Shown here piece by piece: positions 35,860 through 47,056 of a DNA stretch of 64,000 nucleotides. The stretch's first letter is position 1. The number at the start of each line of letters is the position of its first letter. This stretch comes from Leptobrachium leishanense. Taxonomy: Eukaryota; Chordata; Amphibia; Anura; Megophryidae. Below the pieces are notes generated by a model. It ran no database searches and was not told where the DNA came from. It was given only the letters and a program-made list of their open reading frames with translations. Location of the stretch: the NCBI GenBank assembly GCA_009667805.1, contig CM019069.1, positions 55,928,422 to 55,992,421 of the forward strand, written 5' to 3'. Position numbers and translations under genes: made by a program.

Positions 35860-36490
35860 CCTGGGGGCAGTATCCATGAGAGCTGCTGGGGCAGTATATC
35901 CATGAGAGGAGCTGGGGCAATATCCATGACAGGAGCTGGGGCATATCCATGAGAGCAGCTGGGGCATATCCATGAGAGCAGCTGGGGCATATCCATGAGA
36001 GCTCCTGGGGCATATCCATGAGAACTCCTGGAGCATATCCATGAGAACTCCTGGGGCATATCCATGAGAACTCCTGGGGCATATCCATGAGAGCTCCTGG
36101 GGCATAACCACGAGAGCTCCTGGGGCATATCCATGAGAACTCCTGGGGCATATCCATGAGAGCTGCTGGGGCATATCCATGACAGCTCCTGGGGCATATC
36201 CATGAGAGCAGCTGGGGCATATCCATGAGAGCAGCTGGGGCATATCCATGAGAGCTCCTGGGGCATATCCATGAGAACTCCTGGAGCATATCCATGAGAA
36301 CTCCTGGGGCATATCCATGAGAACTCCTGGGGCATATCCATGAGAGCTCCTGGGGCATAACCACGAGAGCTCCTGGGGCATATCCATGAGAACTCCTGGG
36401 GCATATCCATGAGAGCTGCTGGGGCATATCCATGAGAGCTCCTGGGGCATATCCATGAGAGCTGCTGGGGCATATCCATGAGGGCATATC
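35860..36490. repeat. 23-bp minisatellite, about 26 units
   Basis: The unit is GCATATCCATGAGAGCTCC plus TGGG, 23 bp, with minor variants (GCAGC, AACTCC). Because 23 is not a multiple of three and the unit lacks stops, all three minus frames are open for over 200 codons and repeat every 23 residues. These frames are artefacts of the repeat unless expression is shown. Confidence 0.95.
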
Positions 36491-36594
36491 CATTAATACA
36501 CTATTTGATTCAGAATATTTTTTTCCCTGTTTTCCTCCTCTAAAAACTAGGTGCGTCTTATGGTCAGGTGCGTCTTATGGAGCATAAAATACGG

Positions 36595-37185
36595 TATATA
36601 TCAAATGTTTTTTACCTGTGAGAACAGAAATGGTAAGTGTAATTGTGTGATTGTATATCGTTATTGTATATCGTTGGTACATTGTAATACATCCTCTTAC
36701 AGCCTTGTAAATATTGCCTTGTAAATTCAATCTATAGTTTGCCTCTGGAAATTCAACCAAATTCAATTCAGATGAATTGATTTTTTTTTGTGTAACATGT
36801 AACAAACCGAACCAAACAAAATAATTTTTTTGATTGTGCACGTCTCTACTCAAGAGCCTAATATGTTATCCTCTTTAAGCTCCTTCCAGGGGATCTACAT
36901 GAACAGTGTCTTGAACAGAAAATGTTCAACATACAAGGGATTTCTGTGCATAGAAGATCAAGGTGTCACTCATTAACAATTGAATTTACATTTTATTTCA
37001 GCTAGAGATGTGCGTTTCCTTTCAAATCAAATTTCGTCCGAAATTTTACTGGTTCGTATTTCGGAAGCAGTTTCGCAATAACTAATTGGTTCTATATGAA
37101 ATGGAATGAAAACAAAACAGAACGGAACAAAATATAATGAATTGATACCGTTTTAACAAATCGATTCGTTATCTTTATAGTTTTT
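36595..37185. other. Unassigned; likely degraded MITE ends
   Basis: TGTGCACGTCTCTACT near 36836 and GCTAGAGATGTGCG near 37001 look like facing ends of GAGATGTGCG-type elements. No complete element could be delimited. Confidence 0.35.
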
Positions 37186-37189
37186 ATTG

Positions 37190-37760
37190 GTTTTCACATA
37201 TGTTAATACACCACATAATAAAATAACAATCACCATGGAGACTAATACAATTGGTGCATGAATTGAACTTGAAGATATAAAAAAAGTTATCATACTGAGT
37301 AATATTGTACATAAAGCAAAAACAGAATTTTTAATCGAGAAGGTTCTTGTCTCGTAGCACTGTAAATAAGTCCATTAAAGATATATTAAAAGTATCCCAA
37401 ATAGGATGTATTTCGCAAAGGTAATGGGTTAGGTCAATAAGCAAAAACAGAGGTTAAACAGGGTTGTGGCATTACAAGCGTGGCATGAAGGTCTGATCCC
37501 TAGTGGCCCCGAAGAACTGCTAATGCGGTCGTTTGGACAGATAATCAGTCCACCAATACCACGTAGTGAAATATTTGTCGGAATTATTATCCATGGAGAA
37601 GAACATCTCCTCCATGTCTCGAATAGCATCTACTACTGTTATCCATCCCGTAAGGGTAGGGATCGTTGTGGTATGCCGGTGTCTAGGAATCAGGGATCGA
37701 TTTGTTATTTTGTGGTGCACTACGAATATGTTCAGCAGCTCCGCGGGGCTCCGTGCTGCA
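37190..37760 (-). pseudogene. Possible L1-type LINE 3' fragment
   Basis: On the minus strand, 37720-37520 encodes a peptide with SLIPRHRHTTTIPTL and VDAIRDMEEMFFSM, followed by a tryptophan-rich WYWWTDYL. This resembles the C-terminus of vertebrate L1-type ORF2 proteins in general character only. A T-rich stretch at the left could be the remains of a poly(A) tail. The call is tentative. Confidence 0.35.
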
Positions 37761-37799
37761 GTTCTGGGTGCTGAATAGGTTTTAGCACCAAGGAGAGCA

Positions 37800-37915
37800 G
37801 GTTAGGGTTAGAAGCTAGGGTTAGAAATTAGGGTTAGATTATAACCCTAATTTCTAACCCTAGCTTCTAACCCTAATTTCTAACCCTAACATCTAATCCT
37901 AATTTCTAACCCTGA
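37800..37915. repeat. Telomere-like palindrome, TTAGGG facing CCCTAA
   Basis: Left arm 37806-37836 (GGTTAGAAGCTAGGGTTAG onward) and right arm 37842-37872 are exact complements around a few bases. Further CTAACCCTAATTT units follow on the right. Confidence 0.9.
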
Positions 37916-38270
37916 TTGTCGGTAGTTTGTTTTACAGGTTTAATCAGGCAAATCCTATAAATTTCAATGTAAAAAAAAACCAAGTTTTTATTAAATATTT
38001 TTTCAACCGTTTATTCTTTTCATTTGCAGCAAAAAGCCATTTTATTTATTGATTTTTTTTAGAAATTTTGAGTATTTTTTTGGTGAAATTTTTGTATTCC
38101 TAATTATTTTAAAACAACAAGGCTTTTTTGTTTGCCGAACGCAGCGTTTTTTTTTCTTTCCCTCAGTCTGGCTGCATTCGGCGGGTGCTATCCTTGGTGC
38201 TGAGACCTGCTGTCCTTGGTGTTGAAACATATTTCAGCACCAAGGACAGGGGCATTACGTGTTTTTTTTC
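37916..38270 (-). mobile_element. Fragment of the TTATTCAGAGAG element family
   Basis: ACAGGTTTAATCAGGCAAATCC, a poly-T region with AAAAAGCCATTTTATTTATTG, and GCATTCGGCGGG follow the order seen at 4080-4510. The ends are missing, and a CTTGGTGCTGA duplication sits at the right. Confidence 0.55.
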
Positions 38271-38291
38271 TCCCTAATCTAAGTAATTAAA

Positions 38292-38745
38292 TTACCTCTT
38301 CACTACCAAGGGATTTTCCAAAAAAAACATTGTCAGGAACCACTGTTGTTTTTGAAAAATCATTTTGATTAATTAATTAAAAGTAAGAAATATTTAGGAA
38401 TATTCCCAATGTATTCCTTAGTGTAATAATAACCTATATGACAGGCAACTGTTGCCATCTACTGGCAAATTGCAGTTATTGCAGATAGAGATGCAGCTTG
38501 TAGTTCCCTGCATCGGCTGCTGAAAGCCGAAAAATGACGTTCAATTGGCCAATTTTAAACAGTTTTGCACCTTGGGCATTCTGTCCATAGGGCAGAAACT
38601 TTGGAGGCACCATCTGCAGCCCAAAAGAAAATGAATATTAATTGTTTTTGTCCTGTACAGCTGCAGACCGCGATAACTCGATATCGGGCACCTGATGGTA
38701 CCTTTGAAGACCTGAGTTATCTCGATCTCTGTAGTGAAGGGGTAA
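38292..38745. mobile_element. Undescribed 454-bp inverted-end repeat, copy 1
   Basis: The ends TTACCTCTTCACTACCAAG and, inverted, TTACCCCTTCACTACAGAG match. The interior (TTGTCAGGAACCACTG, TAAGAAATATTTAGGAATA, CAGTTTTGCACCTTGGGC, CTGAGTTATCTCGATCTC) is shared with 55224-55670. No coding potential. Confidence 0.65.
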
Positions 38746-39380
38746 AACAAAATATCCCGGTTTAGGCTCTTCTAAAGATAGTTCTTTTGTGAAACGGATA
38801 AACCATGGTTCTAAATCAGTTTTCTCTTAGCTCGTTATAGCAACAAAAATGTAAGGAATTCTTATAAAAAATCTACATCCCTATTCAGCTGTGAGTGCAT
38901 TTTCTAATGTTAGTATTTTGTCTACTCTTGGTATTTTTAAGGTTGTTTGATATAACTGGAGACAGGCACGGTCTTCCTAAACACATCGCCTCAAAACTTA
39001 AACAAACATCAGTTGTTTGAGCTAGAACATTCACTCACTGTCTATGTGTAGTTCCAAGTTAGTAAAGACTACTTTCCAGTGTATTACAACTCCTACAAAA
39101 AAAGTCAAGTGCTTCCCTTCTGATGGATACACCGTCCAGGTTATTGGTTTGCAATTGATATACACTTATATTAATATAAGCATCTGGTGGTAATCAATCC
39201 CAATCCCTTTTCAAAAGGAGCCATTAGTATTTGCAAGAGGCTTTGAATTACTGCTGGGACATATAGTAACATTATCAATCCAGGTGATATACAAAGTTTA
39301 GTGATACCTTATGTCTCCCCTGTGTTACAGGTAGGCTTTTAAGGGCGGTTTCTGTACATTTCCACCCAATACTTTGGGGT
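38746..39380. other. Unassigned sequence
   Basis: No recognised element. Confidence 0.3.
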
Positions 39381-39383
39381 TTA

Positions 39384-39809
39384 GGCTAGGGTCAGACGAA
39401 CGCATTTTTCGCGTTGTCCGTGAAAAAGTGCGTTCGAACGAATGGACGTATTTTGTCACGGAATACGCGATAGCGGTCATACGATGCGCATTTTCGTCCG
39501 TGATTTTGTACGGATCATCAATAAAACCCTTTTGCGTCTGGACGTTATGTTGGCCGGACGTGTGCAGCGTCTGACGTCTCCCAATCACGCAAACACGCCG
39601 CTATGAGGCCGCAGCGCACTCTGTACGTTAGTAGTAGCGGTTTGACGTTCTCGAAAAAATGCGTTCGTTTGCCACTTGCGTTGCACGGACAAAATTTCGT
39701 GCGGCCGTTCGTCGTATGTTCCCCGGCATTGGACGTTATTTGCTGCTAGCACGGCCGTGATTTCGTGCGGCTAAACGCACGTTAAAACTGCGTTCGTCTG
39801 ACCCTAGCC
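39384..39809 (+). mobile_element. PIF/Harbinger-like MITE, GGCTAGGGTCAGAC family, copy 3
   Basis: Ends GGCTAGGGTCAGACGAACGC and GCGTTCGTCTGACCCTAGCC are exact inverted repeats, with TTA on both sides (39381-39383 and 39810-39812). This is the best-preserved copy of the family. A TTATTCAGAGAGCACCG end of another family abuts it on the right. Confidence 0.9.
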
Positions 39810-40065
39810 TTATTCAGAGAGCACCGAAATGCGTCACTTTGGACATGGGGTAAACGGGCCTATAATTGTATTTGGAAGGTGCGGGCCTGATGTTTCATAT
39901 TGTTTCCCTGCCCTTTCCTTTGCCAAAGTCACCCTTATCTACAATTTTAGATGCAGGGTGTCTGTGTTTTTTCTGTGCCCTATTCCCTGATGTCTGTGTT
40001 ATATTGATATTATGTAGTTATTGTGGAGTCTCCTGTGGTATATACTGTGCTGTTTTTCCCTATGT

Positions 40066-40397
40066 GTATGTGTGAGAAATTGATTCCTTTGTTTTCACAT
40101 GCTTCCATAAACCCCACCCCCTTCCCCCAGGAACTAGCTTTAACCAGCTCACTGTGATCTGACTTCCTGATCCTTTGTTTCAAGTCGCTGGTCGTGTTTT
40201 CCATTGTCTTTATACCTTCCCCCTGAGTGTGTTTTTTTTTCCCCAATTGTAAACTGTAAATAAAGTCAGTCCCAGTTTGATTTTCACCCTGCGAGCATCT
40301 CCTATTTTGAGTAGCTTTGGGTCAGAAGCAGTACTCCTTCGAGAGTCTGGTGGCGAGGGGAGCATTCTGCACGTGGGCACAGGATCCCCCACGTCAC
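40066..40397 (+). mobile_element. LTR-like segment, no duplication found
   Basis: Begins TGTGAGAAATTG and ends CACGTCACA. It contains CTTTATACC (TATA-like, near 40208), AATAAAGTC (polyadenylation signal, near 40258) and downstream sequence like an R-U5 region. I could not find a flanking duplication, so this is tentative. Confidence 0.4.
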
Positions 40398-40399
40398 AC

Positions 40400-42043
40400 A
40401 AAGAAAAAATGAAAAAAAAAAAATGAATTGAACAGAGGCAGCATCTGCCCATTTAGTTAAGGCATTAAAAGGGAATTCTACATATTAATAGACTGTCCGT
40501 GTCAGTGTAAGGCATAATATGCTTTACCTGCCTTGCTAAGGATGTTGTAGTTGCTTAACTTGCTTTCAGTAATCCTTGGGCTTCTTTGCTACTCCTGATA
40601 TATTACAGTAGCATTCAGTGTTGTAATGATGTTCAGACTTCTTCCTTTTTTTTTTTTTTTTACAAGAATGCATTGTTATAAGTGTTTCTGACCATTAAAA
40701 TCATGTCACATTCAGGAAACTTAAAAAAATGACCTTGAAAGCAAGAAAAATGACAAGAAACAGAACATCCAGTATGATCTCTTCTATTTATGCCTTTAGT
40801 TTTCCTGTTTAATGTTGGATTTGGAATCTAGTCTAACTTTTAGCAAAAACAGGGGGAGCTTCCTCTTTCCTTACCGAACAATGTATCTGAAATCACGTTC
40901 ATGTCCAAAGGTTTTAACTTTCCTCCATTGTATCCTGAGATAATTAATTGATATCGGTGCACAGTTTGAAGTGTCTAGCGAAAGCGTCTTAAACTGGGGC
41001 GTACACATTCTGCGCTGTCCACTGGTAATTTTTGTACAATTTGAGTATCTCAGGTTGGTAAAACACATGAACAAATCCTTTCCTATACTGCCCAGTATGT
41101 TTACATTTTGTACCATGATGCAATATGACACTAGATAGATCTACACTATCCTGAGAGACAGTGACGAGCAGTTAGGTCAGTGGCTGGTGAGGCACTGGCT
41201 AGTATCAGAGCCAGTTATACATAGGGTAACGCTGTCGCAATTTACGCATTTGATTATCGTTATATAGGAGAATAGAGTTTCACTATTTATAAAGTAAAGT
41301 TCGCATTTTTTTTTACAGTTCTAAGAGCATGCACTTACAATACTGACTAATAGAGGGTGCTATTACACACATGCTGACTGCTGAGCTCTGCCTGCTCGCC
41401 CCCCACGACTGACGAGGACAGTCACATGACTGTCCTGCATCAATCAATACATGGGGAGCTCTTCCTTCCATGGGGGGCGTTTTTTTTTAAAAAAAAGAAT
41501 TGCTTGAGACCAATGGAGCTTTCCCATTGGCTCAAGCTTTCAATTGCTCTCAGTGCCTCTGAAGGCACTGAAGAGTGTAGAACCAGGAAGTAAGCTTGAA
41601 CTGCGCAATTAGCGTAGCTTTCAGCTGCGCAAATTGCGTAGGCTATGCTGGCTCAATGCTGCCCCTGCTGTCTGTGTTTTGAATCACACACACACACATC
41701 AGCTGGCAAACTGAAAGTACGGGAGAAAAAAAAAGTGGAGGACAGAGAAGCACAGCGAGGGAGCGTGGAGAGGTGAGTATGAGAACTTTTTTCAATAAAT
41801 AACATTTTATTTACAGATTAAATATACACACATGTCATTACAGCACAATGAGCACATTAATTTACTGGAATGGGAGGGGAGGCCCTGCCTCCCCTGCCAC
41901 CCCTGACTGCATGTCCCTGCTGAGAGACACCTTGGATTGTAAAAGATACATTTTGCAATTCTTTGCCAAGTGACTGACATTAAAGTTAGATCAGATCCAA
42001 AGCATAGAAATAAAATATTTGATCACCAAGAGTACAACTATTA
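40400..42043. other. Unassigned, with a possible non-autonomous DNA element
   Basis: 41205-41900 contains several inverted pairs (GACAGTCACATGACTGTC, GGAGCTTTCCCATTGG, GTGCCTCTGAAGGCAC, GCGCAATTAGCG) and a G-rich right edge, the texture of a non-autonomous element, but no ends could be fixed. The remainder is unassigned. Confidence 0.35.
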
Positions 42044-42159
42044 CCGTATTTTTCGCTCCATAAGACGCACCTGACCATAAGACGCACCTAGTTTTTAGAG
42101 GAGGAAAACAGGAAAATAAATATTCTGAATCAAATAGTGTAATAATGGATATTGCCCCA

Positions 42160-42665
42160 GCTCCTCTCATGGATTTTGCCCCAGCTCATGGATACTGTCC
42201 CCCAGCTCATGGATAATGCCCCAGCTCATGGATATGCCCCAGCTCATGGATTTGCCCCAGCTCACACATGGATATGCCCCAGCTCACACATGGATAATGC
42301 CCCAGCTCACACATGGATTTGCCCCAGCTCATGGATATGCCCCAGCTCATGGATATGCCCCAGCTCACACATGGATATGCCCCAGCTCACACATGGATTT
42401 GCCCCAGCTCACACATGGATTTGCCCCAGCTCATGGATATGCCCCAGCTCACACATGGATTTGCCCCAGCTCATGGATATGCCCCAGCTCATGGATATGC
42501 CCCAGCTCACACATGGATATGCCCCAGCACATGGATAATGCCCCAGCTCACACATGGATTTGCCCCAGCTCATGGATATGCCCCAGCTCATGGATATGCC
42601 CCAGCTCACACATGGATATGCTCCAGCAGCTCATGGATATGCCCCAGCAGCTCATGGATATGCCT
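42160..42665. repeat. Minisatellite, GCCCCAGCTCATGGATAT units
   Basis: Units of 18 and 22 bp alternate (GCCCCAGCTCATGGATAT and GCCCCAGCTCACACATGGAT plus AT), about 25 in total. Long open frames on both strands follow from the repeat and are not genes. Confidence 0.93.
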
Positions 42666-42686
42666 CCGCTCGCCTGCCGCCGCCGC

Positions 42687-42850
42687 CGCGTTCGTCTCCC
42701 TCTGAGCGTGCGTCCGGCGGCAGGAAGCTTGGGCACTCGCCTGGGGGAGCCACGTGACTGCGATCTCGCGAGATCGCGGTCACGTGGCTCCCCCAGGCGA
42801 GTGCCCAAGCTCCTTGCCACCGGACGCACGCTCAGAGGGAGACGAACGCG
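42687..42850. repeat. Near-perfect 164-bp palindrome
   Basis: Left arm 42687-42768 and right arm 42769-42850 are complementary over about 80 bp with few mismatches, meeting at GATCTCGCGAGATC. Outer ends are CGCGTTCGTCTCCC and GGGAGACGAACGCG. Confidence 0.92.
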
Positions 42851-42951
42851 GCGGGGGCAGGTGAGCTGAGGCATATCATGGGGCATTCGCTCCATAAGAC
42901 GCACCCACTTTTTGGGGGGAGAAAAGTGCGTCTTATGGAGCGAAAAATACG

Positions 42952-43654
42952 AATATAAAGTGAAAAGACTGGGTTTGTAAGGAATAGCAGAGTTCTGCTT
43001 CCACATGTCTTATGTTTTGAAAGTTTTGGGAACAAAAATTGCATATTTGTGGGTAATCAGACAGCCCAAATAGCTCAAGAACTGCCAGTTGTTAATGTTT
43101 TCTCCCAAAGCTGGCGCAGCAATGCCTTGTGCATTAACAAAAGCCTTTTAATCAGCAATCCTCCAGGGCAATGTTTCTCAATTATTTGGGACATTCTTAT
43201 TCTGGTTCTAAAAAAAAAAAAAAGAAGAAAAAAAAAGTATTAATTATTTTTAGTTGTTCTCCTTCTCACCATGGTTGCAGATTGACGTATTTTTATTATA
43301 TAAATATGTATTCGGAAGAACATTCATTCTAGCAAGAGTTCATTTATTTGAAATTCAACGAGCAATAGACAGCCTGCCAACTCCTACAAGTCTTTATTTC
43401 CTGTCGCGCAGTGCATGTTAAAAAAAAACAACAAAAAAAGCTCTGATCTCCTCACACACAAAATCCTAAATATAAATTTGCACTCCCTTTATTTCTATCT
43501 TTCGGGTATTACTTGCTTGTCCTAAAAAAATCAGACTTGTTTGTGTTATTTGTCACGATTCACATGTAAAATAAATGTGCTGAAAAATACTCCAAACCCA
43601 CTGCTGCAGTTATTTTGTGTTGGTATGAAGAAAGTACAATATGCAAGTTAGTTC
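42952..43654. other. Unassigned sequence
   Basis: Contains poly-A/AAG runs near 43210-43240 and no recognised element. Confidence 0.3.
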
Positions 43655-43680
43655 TTGATGCATATTTATTTATTTATAAA

Positions 43681-44399
43681 GGGCTCTATTACATTCTCTG
43701 CGCAATTGCGCTTGCGCAATTTTTTATGCGCACAAAAAAAAATTATCGCGTGAAAATTAACGTGAAATTACGATCAGCGCACATTTTTTTTTCCTCCAAG
43801 ATTTTTCGTGCGCAAATCCGACGCGCAAAGCCGTTCGCAAATGAACGTTGTTGCAGGAATCGGTGGGCAGACTGTTTTGTCACGGGATTTGTCACGGGAT
43901 TCAGCCAACATCAATCACTCATTTCCAATAAAATATTTACAAACTAAAAAAGGAAAAATAAAAATTAAAAACCACCAGCCAAAAAAAAAATTAACAATGA
44001 CACAATTTATAAATTTTACTGTTTGGGTATGTGTAGAATGTGTAACTGTACTGTGCTGTATTTTTGTTTTCGTGCTAGTGTATTTTGTTTCGCCCAAAAC
44101 GATCACATTTACAGTTACCACCTGCTTTTCAAAGACGTTACGAAAATGCGCGCAAACTTTCGCTGCGTGAAGTTTGGAAAACCATCCGCGTACTAGCGCG
44201 CAAACGCATTTGCACTGACAATGTTAAGTATAGGATGCGCGCAGGAAAATTTGTTTGCGCAGGGTAAATCGCATTAGACGAGTACGCGCATCATTTGCGC
44301 GAACGTCATAATGCGACGTTCTGCGCAAATGGTTTTGCACTCGCGCAAATGCGCATTTGTGCGAAGCAAAACAAATGCGCGAAGAATGTAATAGGGGCC
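43681..44399 (+). mobile_element. Harbinger-like element, GCGCAAA-rich, copy 1
   Basis: Inverted ends GGGCTCTATTACATTCT and GAATGTAATAGGGGCC; AAA on both sides (43678-43680 and 44400-44402). The interior is full of GCGCAA/TTGCGC words. Inserted in the L2 tail. Confidence 0.82.
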
Positions 44400-44879
44400 A
44401 AAGTATTTTACCAGGAAGGATACATTGAGATTTCTCTCGTTTTCAAGTATGTCCTGGGTTCAAGAACATTGAATTGTTACAGTCGTTACAGAAATACAAA
44501 GTAATAAAATGCAAGATATTAAAAACAAAAGAATACTTGGATTACGGAGAACCCAAAACAAGGTGGGTAGTTAGAAAAGAATCTAAAAAAAACCAAAATA
44601 AATATGTAAGTAAAATATTCATTATGTACGTATTGAGGTATGTTAATAGGGAGCTCTTGAGTAACTTAAGACTGGGGGAAGATTTGATGGCGTCTGAGAG
44701 GTTATTCCATATTTGCGGTGCTCTGTAGGAAAATGAGGACCGAGCCACTTTCTTTTTGTATTGTGGTATTGCAAGTAAGGTGCTGGTCCTGGATCAGAGG
44801 TTATAGGATGAGGGAACTGCTGGAGGAAGCAGTCTATTCAGGTAGGGTGGTAGCTTCCCAGAAAAGCTCTTAAACACCA

Positions 44880-45617
44880 AGGACCAAATTACATTCTTCA
44901 CGCAAAAACTCACGCGCAACGCATGAATTTGTGCACCAAGCGGTAAACGTTAATGCGCATAAATCAACGCTGGAATTACAATCCTCGCGCATTTTTTCAT
45001 CCGTCGAGCAATAACGTGCGGAAACCGGACGAGCACAAATGCGCGCGCAGTAACGTTGCGCGCAGAAATCAGTGTGCAGACTGTTTTTTTCCCACGATTC
45101 AGCCAATCAGAATTAAGAACCACAATTATCTCACGTTAAGTTTTTGTGCCTGTCAAAGTCAATCTGAGCATATATGCTGCAGCAATAATAAATGCACGCA
45201 CAACTTCTCCATTTTATTGGTTTGGTATGAGTAGAATGTGTAACTATACTTTGCTGCGTATTTTTTTTTGGGCTGGTGTATTTGGTTTCGGCCAGGTTGA
45301 TAAAATTTGCCATTAACACCAGCTTTTAGGAGTTGCTAAAATTATGCGCGCAAAGGCTGTGCGTTTATTCCTGCACATAGATTGTAATACCATCCGCGTA
45401 CCAGCGTACATTCACGTTTGCGCTCACAATGTTAAGTATAGGACGCGCGCAGTAAAGTACGCTCGTGCAGGGTTCGCACAGGCTCACCTGCGGTAGACGT
45501 ATACGTGCGTTTGTTGCGCTGACATTGTAATACGACGTTCAGCACAAAGGGTTTTACCCCTCACTTAATTTTTTTTGCGCCAGCGCAAATGTTTGCGCGA
45601 AGATTGTAATTTGGCCC
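44880..45617 (+). mobile_element. Harbinger-like element, GCGCAAA-rich, copy 2
   Basis: Ends GGACCAAATTACATTCTTCA and GATTGTAATTTGGCC; likely 3-bp duplication CCA. The interior resembles copy 1 (AACGTGCGGAAACCGG, AACCACAATTATCTCACG). Inserted in the L2 coding part; exact borders are uncertain by 1-2 bases. Confidence 0.8.
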
Positions 45618-45753
45618 CAGGTTGGAAAGGTGAAGGGTGCGTCTAGATTCCAGCAACGTCCAGTTTAGCTCTTTTAACATGTCACAGTGGTGTCACAGTG
45701 GTGGGTCATGTAGTTACATTGTAGCACAAAGCGGCAGAATGAGTTATACAATG

Positions 45754-47056
45754 CATATGATAAAATAACACAATAATTTCTGGTTTTTGAAGCACATTCT
45801 GTAAACATAACTATGGGCTTAATTTAATTCAGTCCAATGGCCAAAATCGAGCCTTTTTCAGCCAATTTTTAAACATTTTTTAGTTCGGGAGACTGAAATG
45901 TGGGTTACCAGAATTTCCATTCCCGATAAAATTCGGATCGTATATCGACTCTCGCCCCTTTACTTTTCAATGCAAATATTGTCTTGAGCAATTCAGATCG
46001 AATTTATCGGCATGCTGATTTCTGTTTTTTTTTTCCAAATGCTGAACGATGTTGAGAGTTGGATTTTCCGGCAGGAAATAGAGCAGCTAATTAGACTGAA
46101 ATATTTTTTAAACAGATTTTTCTAATGGACATGTTTAAAAGCACACATCTGTATGACAATCCAAAGAATGGGGTATATCAGCACTTGTACGCAATGACTC
46201 TATCTTCTAGGACCTCCTTTGGTTCCAGTATTCCTTAAGCCATACACCTCGGTATAAATCATATAGAATATGAGGATTTAAATGGTAAATAATGATCACT
46301 TACTCACATGTCTTGGTGCTATAGGCGACTCTACAGGGGGGCAAGGGGGGGCAATTGCCCCCCCTAGGTTATTGCGTGCCCCCCCACCAAAAATCAGCAT
46401 CCAGCTTCCCATACTTCTTCGGACCATGATATCTCCGTCCCTGTGCATCGTATATGGACGTTCTATGTGTCATTAGAAAGGGACGATTCTTGCCTTTCCA
46501 ATGATACCCAACATGACCATATTTAGTGTGAAGTAAAAGTCATAAAACATTAAATAAAAACGTGCACTTAAACATTTTCACAGGGTTGAAATGGCTCAGT
46601 AGTGAAATGGTTAATGTTCAGACTATACATTACATTGTGTATTACATTAGTTTTTGCCTTGGTTTAGTTGTATATTAAGGGTTAATGGGCAGGCTTCATC
46701 CCTTACAGTATACATTTGTTTTTCATTGATTAATGGCATTTTAGGGGTTAATGAGTAGGCTAAATGCAACAATGTTTATTATTTTTATTGTATTTCCCTG
46801 GGTTTATGGCATTTTAGGGGTTATTATGGAAGTTAGAATCTAAAGGGTCTAATCATCTTTAGATCCTCTGCTTTTCGTCACATTTCGGGGAATTCATTTC
46901 ACCAAAATATGTTGAATTCCCTATTAGTGAATGGTCACCGTAATTTGCTAAAATTGGAGTCACTGAAACCGCTAAAGGACATTCAGCGAAAACTGCCGAA
47001 TTGCAAATAAAATATCGAATTTAAGTATTAGGTTAGTACAACAAAAAGGCATCATT
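45754..47056. other. Mostly unassigned; remnants of TTAA-type element
   Basis: 46480-46614 (TGCCTTTCCAATGATACCCA and end GTAGTGAAATGGTTAA) matches the right part of the element at 23800-26545. 46320-46380 is a G/C-run segment like 52950-53015. 46890-47010 is the second copy of the repeat near 18340. The rest is unassigned. Confidence 0.4.

Larger units (their letters stand above)
35463..36594. mobile_element. Element with CCGTATTTT ends and internal minisatellite
   Basis: The ends are CCGTATTTTTCGCTCCATAA and, inverted, CCGTATTTTATGCTCCATAA. GTGCGTCTTATGG is repeated at the right. TA flanks both ends within a TATA context, so the duplication cannot be fixed. Inside are a small GC-rich foldback (about 35567-35673, CAGTGGCGTCGCAAGG and CCCTGCGACGCAGTG), a long palindrome and a 23-bp minisatellite. 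No transposase is present. The superfamily is left open. Confidence 0.72.
42044..42951. mobile_element. Element with CCGTATTTTTCGC ends, second copy
   Basis: The left end CCGTATTTTTCGCTCCATAA and the right end TTATGGAGCGAAAAATACG are inverted repeats. CATAAGACGCACC is repeated at the left. The interior holds a minisatellite and a near-perfect palindrome. It is a sister of 35463-36594 in the opposite orientation. Confidence 0.78.
43655..45753 (-). pseudogene. 5'-truncated L2-like LINE, split by two MITEs
   Basis: Three pieces on the minus strand (43655-43680, 44400-44879 and 45618-45753) align in order with the 3' end of the LINE at 47057-51634. They comprise the end of ORF2 (SFSYRAPQIWNNLSDAIKSS against SFSYRAPQIWNNLPDAVKSS), the 3' UTR and the TTTATAAA tail. 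The insertion points fall in the tail and in the codons near HLSNLVFK. Truncated on the 5' side at about 45753. Confidence 0.88.

Noticed and set aside
35712..36493. Three overlapping minus-strand frames of 212-255 codons
   Set aside because: They are products of a stop-free 23-bp minisatellite, not independent genes.
42152..42869. Plus-strand frames of 128-217 codons
   Set aside because: They result from the GCCCCAGCTCATGGATAT repeat and the adjoining palindrome.
43615..44170. Plus-strand frames of 110-120 codons over 43.6-44.2 kb
   Set aside because: They overlap a delimited Harbinger-like element and have no motif.
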